Shown piece by piece: positions 1 to 8,302 of a stretch of 64,000 bases of DNA. Position 1 is the stretch's first letter. Every line of letters begins with the position of its first letter. A model generated the notes under the pieces. The model made no database searches. It saw nothing but the letters and a program-made list of their open reading frames with translations, and was not told the DNA's origin. The position numbers and the translations under genes are program-made. Location of the stretch: assembly GCA_037200975.1 (NCBI GenBank), contig JBBCGI010000001.1, positions 4,361,716 to 4,425,715 of the forward strand, read 5' to 3'. The stretch is from Pseudomonadota bacterium. GTDB lineage: Bacteria > Pseudomonadota > Gammaproteobacteria > Steroidobacterales > Steroidobacteraceae.

Positions 1-1
1 G

Positions 2-1267
2 CGCGGCAAGTATATGGGCCGCGACAAGTTCTTCTCCGCGCTCGACAAGGGCTTCGGCTTTTGCGACGTGGTGCTGGGCTGGGACTCCAACGACCAGCTC
101 TACGACAACGTGAAATACACCGGCTGGCACACCGCGTACCCGGATGCGCCCGTGCGCGTGTTGACCGATACCTGCCGCGCCGTGCCGTTCGAAGGCGACA
201 TGGTGATGTTCCTCGGAGAGTTCGCCGAGAAGGCGGAGGCGGTCTGCCCGCGCGCGGTCCTGCGTCGCGTGCTCGCCAAGGCGTCCGACATGGGTTACGG
301 CGTCAACGCCGCCACCGAATTCGAATTCTTCATGTTCAAGGAAACTCCCGAGAGCATCCGCGCCAAGAATTTCCGCGACCTCACAACCATGACGCCGGGT
401 TTCTTCGGCTATTCGGTGCTGCGCAGCTCGGTGCACTCGGAGTTCTATCACCAGCTCATGCAGATGTGCACGAGCATGCGCATTCCGCTCGAAGGCCTGC
501 ACACCGAAACGGGCCCGGGTGTGCTCGAGGCGGCGATCCAGTATTGCGAGGCGCTTGAGGCGGCCGACCGCGGCGCGTTGTTCAAGACCTATACCAAGAT
601 CCTCGCGCAGCGAAACGGGATGATGGCGACGTTCATGGCCAAGTGGTCGAAGGACTGGCCGGGGCAGAGCGGTCACATCCATACGTCGCTCAATCGCAAG
701 AAGGGCGGCAAGTCCGCCTTTCACGACCCGAAGAAGCCGCACAACATGTCGGACGAGATGCGCTGGTATGTTGGTGGCCAGCAGAAGCTGATGCCGGAGT
801 TGTTAGCCATGGTCGCGTCCACGGTGAACGCCTATTCGCGCCTGATCCCGGGTTTCTGGGCGCCGACCAACGCGACCTGGGGTGTGGAGAACCGCACCTG
901 CGCGTTGCGCGTGATTCCGGGCGGGCCCTCGAGCCAGCGGGTCGAGTACCGCATCGCCGCGGCCGACATCAACCCGTACCTCGCGTTGGCGGTCGCCATC
1001 GGTTCGGGCTTGCACGGCATCGAGAACAAGATCGAGCCGGATCCGGCGGTCCAGGGCAACGCCTATGAAAAGACATTCCCCAAGAGCCGCTCGTTGCCGC
1101 GCACGCTGACCGAAGCTTCGGAGTGGCTGGAAAAATCCAAGGCCGGCCGCGCCTTGTTCGGCGATGCATTCGTCGAACACTTCGCGGCCAGCCGCGAATG
1201 GGAGGACCGCGAGTTCCGCCGTGCCATCACGGATTGGGAACTGGCGCGTTACTTCGAGATCATCTGA
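2..1267 (+). CDS. Glutamine synthetase family protein, probable gamma-glutamyl-amine ligase (5' truncated)
   Basis: The reading frame is open from the first bases, so the N-terminus lies outside the window; about 421 codons are visible. Glutamine-synthetase catalytic-domain motifs are present in order: a metal-binding TEFEFF, the SGHIHTSL histidine segment, ENRTCALRV, and EYRIAAADINPYLALA near the C-terminus. Family members such as PuuA and actinobacterial GlnA4 ligate glutamate to amines rather than ammonia. The following genes (aldehyde dehydrogenase, Fe alcohol dehydrogenase, amidotransferase, ethanolamine-type permease) match a pathway that oxidises a gamma-glutamylated amino-alcohol, so I infer gamma-glutamylethanolamide synthetase-like activity rather than general glutamine synthesis. 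Its stop codon overlaps the next start by one base (TGATG), indicating one operon. The exact amine substrate cannot be read from the sequence. Confidence 0.9.
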   Translation, partial: RGKYMGRDKFFSALDKGFGFCDVVLGWDSNDQLYDNVKYTGWHTAYPDAPVRVLTDTCRAVPFEGDMVMFLGEFAEKAEAVCPRAVLRRVLAKASDMGYGVNAATEFEFFMFKETPESIRAKNFRDLTTMTPGFFGYSVLRSSVHSEFYHQLMQMCTSMRIPLEGLHTETGPGVLEAAIQYCEALEAADRGALFKTYTKILAQRNGMMATFMAKWSKDWPGQSGHIHTSLNRKKGGKSAFHDPKKPHNMSDEMRWYVGGQQKLMPELLAMVASTVNAYSRLIPGFWAPTNATWGVENRTCALRVIPGGPSSQRVEYRIAAADINPYLALAVAIGSGLHGIENKIEPDPAVQGNAYEKTFPKSRSLPRTLTEASEWLEKSKAGRALFGDAFVEHFAASREWEDREFRRAITDWELARYFEII

Positions 1268-2658
1268 TGCCGGCGCTACAGAAGACGATCAGCCCCGTCG
1301 ACGGACGGGTGTACGTAGAGCGGGCGCTCGCGACTCCGGAGGAGATCAACGAGCTGCTGCGCATCGCGCGACACGCGCAGGTGGCGTGGCGCAACGTGCC
1401 GCTCGCGGAGCGCACGAAGATCCTGACGGCGTTCTGCGACGAGTTCGAAAAACGTGGTGACAAGATCGCCGAGGAACTGACCTGGCAGATGGGCCGCCCG
1501 CTGCGCTACGCGCCGAGCGAAGTGCGCGGTACGCTCGAGCGCGCGCGCCACATGATCGCGATCGCGCCGCAGGCGCTGGCGGACATCGACGTGGGGGCGA
1601 AGGAGAACTTCAACCGCTTCGTGCGCCGCGAGCCGCTCGGTGTGGTGTTCACCGTGGCGGCGTGGAACTACCCGTATCTCATTGCCGTCAACAGTGTCGT
1701 GCCGGCGTTGATGGCAGGCAATGCGGTGATCCTCAAACATTCCGCGCAGACTCCGCTCGCGGCGGAGCGATTCGCCGAATGCCTGGCTGCGGCGGGTTTG
1801 CCCAACGGCGTGTTCCAGGTCGTGCACGCGTCGCATGAAGACACGGATCGCATCATCCGCGATCCGCGCGTGGATTTCGTCGCGTTCACGGGCTCGGTGG
1901 CCGGCGGGCATGCCGTGCAACGTGCCGCCGCGGCGCGTTTCATCGGTGTCGGGCTCGAGCTCGGCGGTTGCGATCCGGTGTACGTGCGGCACGACGCCAA
2001 TCTAGATCACGCCATCGAGAACATCGTCGACGGCGCGTATTTCAATTCGGGGCAATCGTGCTGCGGGTTGCAACGCGTGTACGTGCATCACGGCGTGTAC
2101 CGCAAGTTCACCGAGGGGTTCATCGAGCTCACGCGCAAGTACGCGCTCGGCGATCCTCTGGATCCGGCCACCACGCTCGGTCCCCTGGTGCGCACGGCCG
2201 CTGCAGACGGCGTTCGCACGCAGATAAACGCCTCCATCGCGGGTGGCGCCAAAGCTGCGCTCGCGGAATCCGCCTTTGCGAAGTCGCAAGCCGGCACGCC
2301 TTACCTTGCGCCGCAGGTGCTGCTCGAAGTCGATCACCGCATGCCGGTGATGCGCGAGGAGATCTTCGGGCCCGTCGCGGGCATCATGAAGGTCAGCTCG
2401 GACGACGAGGCGATCGACCTCATGAACGACAGCGACTTCGGTCTGACTGCCGCGATCTGGACGGAAGACGCGGACGCGGCGCTGGCCCTGGGCGATCGCG
2501 TCAACACCGGCACCTGGTTCATGAACCGCTGTGACTATCTGGACCCCGCGCTGGCGTGGGTGGGTGTCAAGGATTCCGGGCGCGGCTGCACGCTTTCTGC
2601 GGTGGGTTACGAACACCTGACCCGCCCAAAATCATTCCACATGAGACTGAAGACATGA
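1267..2658 (+). CDS. NAD(P)-dependent aldehyde dehydrogenase
   Basis: 463-residue aldehyde dehydrogenase. I chose ATG 1267 because it overlaps the upstream stop by one base and gives a normal family N-terminus; the frame is open further upstream only inside the previous gene. Visible motifs are the cofactor-fold segment around VPALMAGNAVILK (residues 145-157), the general-base glutamate in LELGG (E231) and the nucleophile in SGQSCCG (C265). In this cluster it would oxidise a gamma-glutamylated aldehyde, for example gamma-glutamyl-aminoacetaldehyde, to the acid. It overlaps the next gene by 4 bases (ATGA), which suggests translational coupling. The general reaction is well supported; the substrate is inferred from neighbours. 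Confidence 0.93.
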   Translation: MPALQKTISPVDGRVYVERALATPEEINELLRIARHAQVAWRNVPLAERTKILTAFCDEFEKRGDKIAEELTWQMGRPLRYAPSEVRGTLERARHMIAIAPQALADIDVGAKENFNRFVRREPLGVVFTVAAWNYPYLIAVNSVVPALMAGNAVILKHSAQTPLAAERFAECLAAAGLPNGVFQVVHASHEDTDRIIRDPRVDFVAFTGSVAGGHAVQRAAAARFIGVGLELGGCDPVYVRHDANLDHAIENIVDGAYFNSGQSCCGLQRVYVHHGVYRKFTEGFIELTRKYALGDPLDPATTLGPLVRTAAADGVRTQINASIAGGAKAALAESAFAKSQAGTPYLAPQVLLEVDHRMPVMREEIFGPVAGIMKVSSDDEAIDLMNDSDFGLTAAIWTEDADAALALGDRVNTGTWFMNRCDYLDPALAWVGVKDSGRGCTLSAVGYEHLTRPKSFHMRLKT

Positions 2659-3821
2659 GCGTTCCCATGAAGGGCAACTGGAACTATCCGACCACGGTCT
2701 GGACCGGTCCCGGCCGCGTCAAAGAACTTCCGCAGGCCTGCGAGAAGTTAGGCATCGTCCGGCCCCTGATCGTCACCGATACGGGGCTGAGGGATTCGCC
2801 GATGATCCGCAACGCGCTGGCATTGCTGCCGATGGCAAAGTTGTTTGCCGACGTGAAGGGCAATCCGGTGGCGGCGAATGTCGAGGCTGGCTTGAAGGCG
2901 TATCACGCGGGTGCGCACGATGGCGTCATCGCCTTTGGCGGCGGTTCCGCGCTCGACGCCGGCAAGGTCATTGCATTCATGTCCGGTCAGACGCGACCGC
3001 TGTGGGATTTCGAGGATATCGGCGACTGGTGGACGCGCGCGGATCCGGCCGGCATTGCGCCGGTCATCGCGGTGCCGACGACGGCGGGCACGGGCAGTGA
3101 AGTGGGGCGCGCGGGCGTCATCCTCAACGAGGAAACCCACCAGAAGAAGATCATCTTCCATCCGAAGATGATGCCGGGCATCGTCATCGCGGATCCGGAG
3201 CTCACCGTCGGGCTGCCGCCCAAGATCACAGCGGCTACCGGCTTCGATGCCTGGGTGCATTGCTTCGAGGCGTATTGCGCGCCGGGCTTCCATCCGCTGG
3301 CCGACGGCGTGGCGCTCGAAGGCATGCGGCTCATCAAGGTCTATCTACCGCGCGCCGTGAAGAACGGCGGCGATCTCGAAGCGCGCTCGCGCATGCTGGC
3401 CGCGGCCAGCATGGGGGCGACGGCATTCCAGAAGGGTCTCGGCGCCGTGCACGCCATCGCGCACCCGGTCGGGTCCTTTTTCGACACGCACCATGGCCTG
3501 ACCAACGCCGTCATCACGCCGTACGTGATCGTGCACAACAAGGACGCGATTGCCGATCGCATGAAGCTGCTCTCGCGCGTGCTCGATCTGCCGAAGCCCG
3601 GTATCGATGGCGTGCTCGACTGGGTGCTGGGCTTTCGCAAGGAGCTCGGCATTCCGCATGCGCTGTCCGACATCGGCGTGACGTTGCGCAACCCGGAGGA
3701 GATCGGCCGCGAGGCGGCGATCGACCCGAGCGCCGGCGGTAACCCCATTCCCGTTGATGCGGCCACGCTCGAGCGCATCTTCCGTTCGGCGGTGAAGGGC
3801 GACCTGTCGCTGAAGAGCTGA
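2655..3821 (+). CDS. Iron-containing alcohol dehydrogenase
   Basis: 388-residue group III (Fe-type) alcohol dehydrogenase. Visible are the nucleotide-binding GGGSALDAGK (residues 95-104), PTTAGTGSE (141-149) and the metal-ligand pattern D198, H202 in FDAWVHCFEAY with H266/H270 and H280 in HAIAHPVGSFFDTHHG. The start ATG overlaps the aldehyde dehydrogenase stop. Together the two enzymes would carry out two oxidation steps, alcohol to aldehyde to acid. That is what a gamma-glutamylated ethanolamine route needs and what a putrescine (Puu) route does not, since Puu uses an amine oxidase. Substrate assignment is inference. Confidence 0.93.
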   Translation: MSVPMKGNWNYPTTVWTGPGRVKELPQACEKLGIVRPLIVTDTGLRDSPMIRNALALLPMAKLFADVKGNPVAANVEAGLKAYHAGAHDGVIAFGGGSALDAGKVIAFMSGQTRPLWDFEDIGDWWTRADPAGIAPVIAVPTTAGTGSEVGRAGVILNEETHQKKIIFHPKMMPGIVIADPELTVGLPPKITAATGFDAWVHCFEAYCAPGFHPLADGVALEGMRLIKVYLPRAVKNGGDLEARSRMLAAASMGATAFQKGLGAVHAIAHPVGSFFDTHHGLTNAVITPYVIVHNKDAIADRMKLLSRVLDLPKPGIDGVLDWVLGFRKELGIPHALSDIGVTLRNPEEIGREAAIDPSAGGNPIPVDAATLERIFRSAVKGDLSLKS

Positions 3822-3822
3822 C

Positions 3823-4656
3823 TTGGCGCGCATCCTCATCATCGACGGCAACACCGCCGAGACGCGCGCGAAACACGTCTCGGTCGGCGGCACGGCCTCC
3901 GGCGACGGTTACGCCGCGACGCTCAAGCGCCTGAGGCCCGGCATCGAGTGCGACATCGTCCATCCGGCCGATGGGGAGCCCAAACTACCCGCCGGTGTCA
4001 CGCTCGGCGACTACGCGGGCGCCGCCATCACCGGGTCCGCGTTGAACATCTATTCGCTCGAGCCGGCCGTCGAGCGGCAGATCGATCTGGTCAAGGCGGT
4101 ATTTGCGGCGGGTGTGCCCACTTTCGGCAGTTGCTGGGGCCTGCAGGTCGGTGTTACCGCCGCGGGCGGCAGCGTGGTGCGCAACCCGCGCGGGCGCGAA
4201 TTCGGCTTCGGGCGGCGGATCACGCTCACGTCACCCGGCCGCGACCATGCAATGTTCCAGGGCAAGCCGGAAGTATTCGAAGCCTGCACGGTCCACGTCG
4301 ACACGGTAGATAGCCTGCCGGCCGGCTCGACGCCGCTGGCGCACAACGACATGGGCTTGCAGGCCGCCGAAATCCGGCACAAACACGGCGTGTTCTGGGG
4401 TGTGCAATACCACCCGGAGTACAGCTGCGCGGAGATCGCCGCGATGGCGCGCCGCTATGGCGACGTGCTGATCCGCGACAGGCTGGTCAAGGACCAGGCG
4501 GAACTCGATGCGCTGGCGGCGGACCTCGTCACCTTGAACGAGCACCCCGAAGACGCGCGCCTCGCATGGCGATTCGGGGTCGGAGCATCCATCACCGATC
4601 CCACGATCAAACTCGCCGAGCTGCGCAACTGGCTCGACAAGCAGGTTCTGAAGTAA
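3823..4656 (+). CDS. Class I glutamine amidotransferase, candidate gamma-glutamyl amide hydrolase
   Basis: 277 residues from a TTG start one base after the preceding stop codon. The GATase class I triad is visible: nucleophile C104 in FGSCWGLQ, and H197 with E199 in WGVQYHPEYS. No synthetase domain is attached, so it is a stand-alone hydrolase. Its position after an amine-glutamate ligase and two dehydrogenases suggests that it releases glutamate from the final gamma-glutamylated product (gamma-glutamylglycine if the substrate is ethanolamine), the role PuuD plays in putrescine breakdown although PuuD belongs to a different C26 subgroup. An amidotransferase role with an unknown partner is the alternative. 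Confidence 0.85.
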   Translation: MARILIIDGNTAETRAKHVSVGGTASGDGYAATLKRLRPGIECDIVHPADGEPKLPAGVTLGDYAGAAITGSALNIYSLEPAVERQIDLVKAVFAAGVPTFGSCWGLQVGVTAAGGSVVRNPRGREFGFGRRITLTSPGRDHAMFQGKPEVFEACTVHVDTVDSLPAGSTPLAHNDMGLQAAEIRHKHGVFWGVQYHPEYSCAEIAAMARRYGDVLIRDRLVKDQAELDALAADLVTLNEHPEDARLAWRFGVGASITDPTIKLAELRNWLDKQVLK

Positions 4657-4711
4657 AGAAAAGCCAGCTCTGTCATGTGCTTGCAACGATTTCATGGCGC
4701 ACTACATAGCC

Positions 4712-5737
4712 ATGAAAATCATGCTCGTGACGGATGCCTGGGAGCCGCAGGTCAATGGCGTGGTGCGTACACTCAAGACCACCGCGCGCGAACTGACCGC
4801 GATGGGGCACGAAGTGCGGTTCCTTACGCCGCTCGAATTCCGCACGCTGCCGTGTCCTACCTACCCGGAGATCCGCCTGTCGCTGCTGCCGGGTGCGGGC
4901 GTGAAGCGCAAGATCCGCGAGTTCGATCCCGATGTGCTGCACATCGCGACCGAAGGCCCGCTGGGGTTGGCCGCACGGCGCTTCGCGTTGCGCAACGACT
5001 TTCCGTTCACTACCGCCTATCACACGCGTTTCCCGGAATACGTGCACGCACGGATGCGGATGCCACTGTCGTGGAGCTATGCGTGGCTGCGCTGGTTCCA
5101 CAAGCCTTCGCGCGCGGTGATGGCGCCCACGCAAGTGGTCGTCGACGACCTGGTCTCGAACGGTTTCGAACGTGTGCGGCTTTGGTCGCGCGGTGTCGAT
5201 GCCGACATCTTCCATCCGCAGCAATCGAAGCGCCTCAACAGTGAGCCGCCGATTTTCCTGTACGTCGGGCGCGTGGCCGTTGAAAAGAATGTCGAGGCAT
5301 TTCTCGAGCTCGATCTACCCGGTTCGAAGTGGGTGGTGGGTGCGGGGCCGGCGCTCGAGCGTATCCGCGCGCGGTTTCCCAAGGTGAACTACCTCGGGTT
5401 GCTCGAGCGCGAGGAACTGGCGCAGGTGTACGCCTCCGCGGATGTGTTCGTGTTTCCCAGCAAGACCGATACCTTCGGCCTCGTGCTGCTGGAGGCGATG
5501 GCCTGCGGTTTGCCGGTGGCGGCGTATCCCGTGACCGGTCCGCGCGATGTAGTCGGCAATTCCAGCGCTGGCGTGCTGCACGAAGATCTGCGCACTGCGT
5601 GTCTCGGCGCGCTGAAACTGCGGAGCGAAGATGCGCTGGCGAGAGCCGGCATGTTCACCTGGCGGGCCGCGACGCTGCAGTTCTTCGGCAACCTGCATCC
5701 GCGCAAACGCGAGAAGACCCTCGCGGCCTTCGCATGA
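4712..5737 (+). CDS. GT4-family glycosyltransferase (mannosyltransferase-like)
   Basis: 341 residues from ATG 4712 (MKIMLVTDAW). An in-frame ATG at 4694 would add six residues, but the later start fits the family N-terminus. It has the GT-B fold signature: an N-terminal ligand loop with PQVNGVVRTL, a C-terminal donor-binding region YVGRVAVEKN, and a conserved segment TFGLVLLEAMACGLPVA. It resembles GDP-mannose-dependent alpha-mannosyltransferases of the MgtA/PimB type, which act on lipid acceptors at the cytoplasmic membrane face. It has no obvious link to the amine-catabolic genes around it. Acceptor and donor are unknown. Confidence 0.85.
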   Translation: MKIMLVTDAWEPQVNGVVRTLKTTARELTAMGHEVRFLTPLEFRTLPCPTYPEIRLSLLPGAGVKRKIREFDPDVLHIATEGPLGLAARRFALRNDFPFTTAYHTRFPEYVHARMRMPLSWSYAWLRWFHKPSRAVMAPTQVVVDDLVSNGFERVRLWSRGVDADIFHPQQSKRLNSEPPIFLYVGRVAVEKNVEAFLELDLPGSKWVVGAGPALERIRARFPKVNYLGLLEREELAQVYASADVFVFPSKTDTFGLVLLEAMACGLPVAAYPVTGPRDVVGNSSAGVLHEDLRTACLGALKLRSEDALARAGMFTWRAATLQFFGNLHPRKREKTLAAFA

Positions 5738-5779
5738 TTTCCTAGCCCAAACAATCAGTTGCACTGACGCACAGATCTC

Positions 5780-5798
5780 TTGCCGGCTCCCCCGGCAA
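5780..5798 (+). terminator. Short hairpin after the glycosyltransferase gene
   Basis: TTGCCGG and CCGGCAA pair across a 5-nt loop 43 bases after the stop codon. There is no T-run, so it is at best a weak or Rho-assisted terminator. Confidence 0.25.
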
Positions 5799-5826
5799 AC
5801 GACGTAACCCACATCAAGCGTTTCTC

Positions 5827-5857
5827 TTGCGGGCCATCCAAAGGCTCGGCCTATACT
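5827..5857 (+). promoter_or_regulatory. Candidate sigma70-type promoter for the permease
   Basis: TTGCGG (5827-5832) and TATACT (5852-5857) are separated by 19 bases, a long spacer. Transcription would begin near 5864, making the downstream palindrome the 5' leader. The call rests on these hexamers only. Confidence 0.3.
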
Positions 5858-5860
5858 CGG

Positions 5861-5959
5861 CCCCGATAAAGGGGACAGATCTATTTTTCTGTCCCCTTGG
5901 ATCGACACTGAAAAACAAAAAGAAGGGACAGAAAAATAGATCTGTCCCCTTTATCGGGG
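5861..5959. repeat. Family A palindrome, copy 1 (BIME-like pair)
   Basis: Two arms of about 37 nt (5861-5898 and 5923-5959) are inverted copies, differing by one missing G. Each arm is itself a palindrome of GGGGACAG and CTGTCCCC around ATCTATTTTT. The arrangement is like two head-to-head REP sequences separated by 24 nt. The right arm ends eight bases before the permease ATG, and its final GGGGA is the only plausible Shine-Dalgarno sequence. Related copies lie at 13557 and 34631. No transposase is present in the window. Confidence 0.85.
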
Positions 5960-5967
5960 AGTTACGC

Positions 5968-7476
5968 ATGAACGAGCAATCTTCGTCAGGCGGCGTGAAT
6001 TACAAACAGGTCGGCGCCGACTACTTCGAGAAGCGTGGGCTGAAACGCTACGCCAAGGTCTGGTCTCTGTGGGCTCTCGGCGTTGGCGCCGTGATCTCCG
6101 GCCACTATTCGGGTTGGAACTTCGGACTCGCCAACGGCTTCGGCTCGATGCTCGTGGCGCTGTTCATCATCGCCGCGATGTACTGGGGCCTGATCTTCAG
6201 CCTCGCCGAGATGTCGCCCGCATTGCCGCACACCGGCGCTGCCTATTCCTTCGCGCGCAGCGCGATGGGCCCCTGGGGCGGCATGTTCACCGGGCTCGCG
6301 GAAAGCATCGAATACATCCTGACGCCCGCAGTCATCGTGTTCTTCATAGGCTCCTACATGGGAGCCATATTCGAGACCGGGCCCGGGGCACAGCCCATCT
6401 GGTGGCTGGCCTCGTACATCGTGTTCCTCGTGCTCAATCTGTTAGGCGTGGAATTGTCGTTCCGCGTGTCGGTGATCGTCACCGTCGCGGCGCTGCTGAT
6501 CCTCGCGGTGTTCTGGGTCAGCGCGATTCCGAACATCGATTTCAACCACTGGGCGTTGAACATCGGCGTCGGCGCGGATGGCGCCAAGGTCGAATTGCCC
6601 GATGGCGGCGGCTCCTGGTTCCCGTTCGGCTGGAAGGGCGTGCTCGCCACGTTGCCGTTCGCGGTGTGGCTGTTCCTGGCCATCGAGCAGCTGCCGCTGG
6701 CCGCCGAAGAATCCGCCGATCCGAAGAAGGACATGCCCAAGGGCCTGATCCTCGGCATGTTGACGCTGATGTGCTCGGCGCTGCTGATCACGTTCCTGAA
6801 TTCCAGCATCGGCAAGGCCGACGGCATGCACGGCTCGTTCTCGCTGTCGACCTCGGGCGAACCGCTGCTCGACGGCTTCCGCGTGTTGTACGGCACCGGC
6901 GCCGCCAAGACGCTGGCGTTCCTCGCGGTGATCGGCCTGATCGCGAGCTTCCACACGATCATTTACGCCTACGGCCGGCAGATCTACTCGCTGGCGCGCG
7001 CCGGCTACTACCTGCCGTTCATGTCGCTGACGAACGCGAAGAAGACGCCGCACATGGCGTTGTATGCCGGGTCGATCCTGGGCTTCGCGACGATGATGAT
7101 CCTCTGGTACGTGCTGGGCTCTGAGAAGGGCGGCGCGATCATCGGCAGCACGCTGCTCAACATGGCGGTGTTCGGCGCGATGATTTCGTACGCGATGCAG
7201 GGGCTGTCCTTCATCGTGCTGCGGAACAAGATGCCCAACATCGTGCGTCCGTATCGCAGCCCGGTCGGAGTGCCTGGTGCCGTCGTGACGATCGTGGTTG
7301 CGCTGGTCACGCTCTGGTACCAGCTGCAGGACCCGGTCTATCAGAAGGCCGTGTTGTACGTCGCCGGCTTCTACGTGCTCGGCATTCTGTACTTCGCGAT
7401 CTACGGCAGGAATCAGCTCATCCTGTCGCCCGAAGAAGAGTTCGCGCTGAGCAAAGGTGAAAAGGGTCACGCCTGA
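5968..7476 (+). CDS. APC-family permease, ethanolamine permease type
   Basis: 502 residues with about 12 hydrophobic segments. ATG 5968 has GGGGA seven bases upstream. The N-terminal segment VISGHYSGWNFGLA (residues 42-55) and the following SLAEMSPALPHTGAAYSFAR and GPWGGMFTG resemble the ethanolamine permease (Eat) branch of the amino acid/polyamine/organocation family rather than the putrescine or GABA branches. It lies just downstream of a gamma-glutamyl-amine pathway, which supports import of ethanolamine or a close amino-alcohol. It is separated from the upstream genes by the glycosyltransferase and a REP-like palindrome, so it may have its own promoter. A strong hairpin follows. Confidence 0.9.
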   Translation: MNEQSSSGGVNYKQVGADYFEKRGLKRYAKVWSLWALGVGAVISGHYSGWNFGLANGFGSMLVALFIIAAMYWGLIFSLAEMSPALPHTGAAYSFARSAMGPWGGMFTGLAESIEYILTPAVIVFFIGSYMGAIFETGPGAQPIWWLASYIVFLVLNLLGVELSFRVSVIVTVAALLILAVFWVSAIPNIDFNHWALNIGVGADGAKVELPDGGGSWFPFGWKGVLATLPFAVWLFLAIEQLPLAAEESADPKKDMPKGLILGMLTLMCSALLITFLNSSIGKADGMHGSFSLSTSGEPLLDGFRVLYGTGAAKTLAFLAVIGLIASFHTIIYAYGRQIYSLARAGYYLPFMSLTNAKKTPHMALYAGSILGFATMMILWYVLGSEKGGAIIGSTLLNMAVFGAMISYAMQGLSFIVLRNKMPNIVRPYRSPVGVPGAVVTIVVALVTLWYQLQDPVYQKAVLYVAGFYVLGILYFAIYGRNQLILSPEEEFALSKGEKGHA

Positions 7477-7528
7477 GGGGGCGATGCGCTGACGTCGCAA
7501 GACGCTGGCATATCGAATCAGGAGAACT

Positions 7529-7566
7529 GGGGGCGCGTCGCGCAAGTGACGCGCCCCCGCTTTGTG
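7529..7566 (+). terminator. Probable Rho-independent terminator after the permease
   Basis: An 11-bp perfect stem (GGGGGCGCGTC, 7529-7539, with its complement at 7548-7558), an 8-nt loop, then GCTTTGTGT. The T-tract is short, but the stem is strong and lies 52 bases after the stop. Confidence 0.6.
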
Positions 7567-7579
7567 TGGGGGAGGGTCG

Positions 7580-8287
7580 ATGGCGCTGGGTACGATATTG
7601 GCGGTCGGTGCGATCGTGGCCGTCGCCGCAACCGCGATTCACAGGTACATCGTCCGGCTCAAGCGCGAGAGCCGCATCCGCGCCTACATGTTTCCGCGCG
7701 GCCTGTTCGAAAAGTTTCTCAAGCTTCGGCCGGGGCTCGAGGCGAAGGATCAGCAACTCGTGGCGCGCGCGCTGCGCCAGTTCTTCCTCGCCTATCTCAA
7801 GAGCGGCTGTCGTCGCGTGGCCATGCCCTCACAGGTGGTCGACGACTTGTGGCACGAGTTCATTCTTTTCACGCGCGATTACAAACTGTTCTGCGATCTG
7901 GCGTTCGGCCAGTTTCTGCATCACACACCGGCCGTTGCGATGGGCGCCGTCAAATCCGACAACGAAGGCCTGCGGCGTGTCTGGTGGTTTGCCTGCCTCG
8001 AGGAGAACATCAACCCGCGCCACGCGACGCGCCTGCCACTGCTGTTCGCGATCGACCGCAAGCTCGGTGTCGCCAACGGATTCGTCTACAACCTGCATTG
8101 CCATCGGGCGCCGGCGGAAGTCGCGTCCGGTTACGGGGCGGGTGCGCAATGCGCCGATGCATTCACCGATTCGAGCATCGATGGAAGCACGGACGGCCTC
8201 GGTTGCAGCAGCGGCGATGGTGGAGGCAGCGGCGGCGACAGCGGCTGTTCTGGCGGCTGCAGCGGTGGTTGCGGCGGCGGAGATTGA
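7580..8287 (+). CDS. Membrane-anchored GRDP-like protein with Gly/Ser/Cys-rich tail
   Basis: 235 residues from ATG 7580, with the purine run GGGGGAGGG just upstream as ribosome-binding site. Residues 1-25 form a hydrophobic anchor. The middle contains VDDLWHEFILFTRDYKLFC and FGQFLHHTP, which resemble the tryptophan/histidine motifs of glycine-rich-domain-protein-like (GRDP-like, PF07173-type) proteins; this is recalled similarity, not a search. The last 45 or so residues are almost entirely Gly, Ser, Asp and Cys, with repeated CSGG units ending in GCGGGD. Function is unknown. The tail could bind metal or be processed. Confidence 0.75.
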   Translation: MALGTILAVGAIVAVAATAIHRYIVRLKRESRIRAYMFPRGLFEKFLKLRPGLEAKDQQLVARALRQFFLAYLKSGCRRVAMPSQVVDDLWHEFILFTRDYKLFCDLAFGQFLHHTPAVAMGAVKSDNEGLRRVWWFACLEENINPRHATRLPLLFAIDRKLGVANGFVYNLHCHRAPAEVASGYGAGAQCADAFTDSSIDGSTDGLGCSSGDGGGSGGDSGCSGGCSGGCGGGD

Positions 8288-8302
8288 GCTACGACGGGTG
8301 AG

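Noticed and set aside
2-1267. Housekeeping glutamine synthetase (glnA)
   Set aside because: The neighbours are dehydrogenases and an ethanolamine-type permease rather than ntrBC or amtB, and the protein resembles the PuuA/GlnA4 group.
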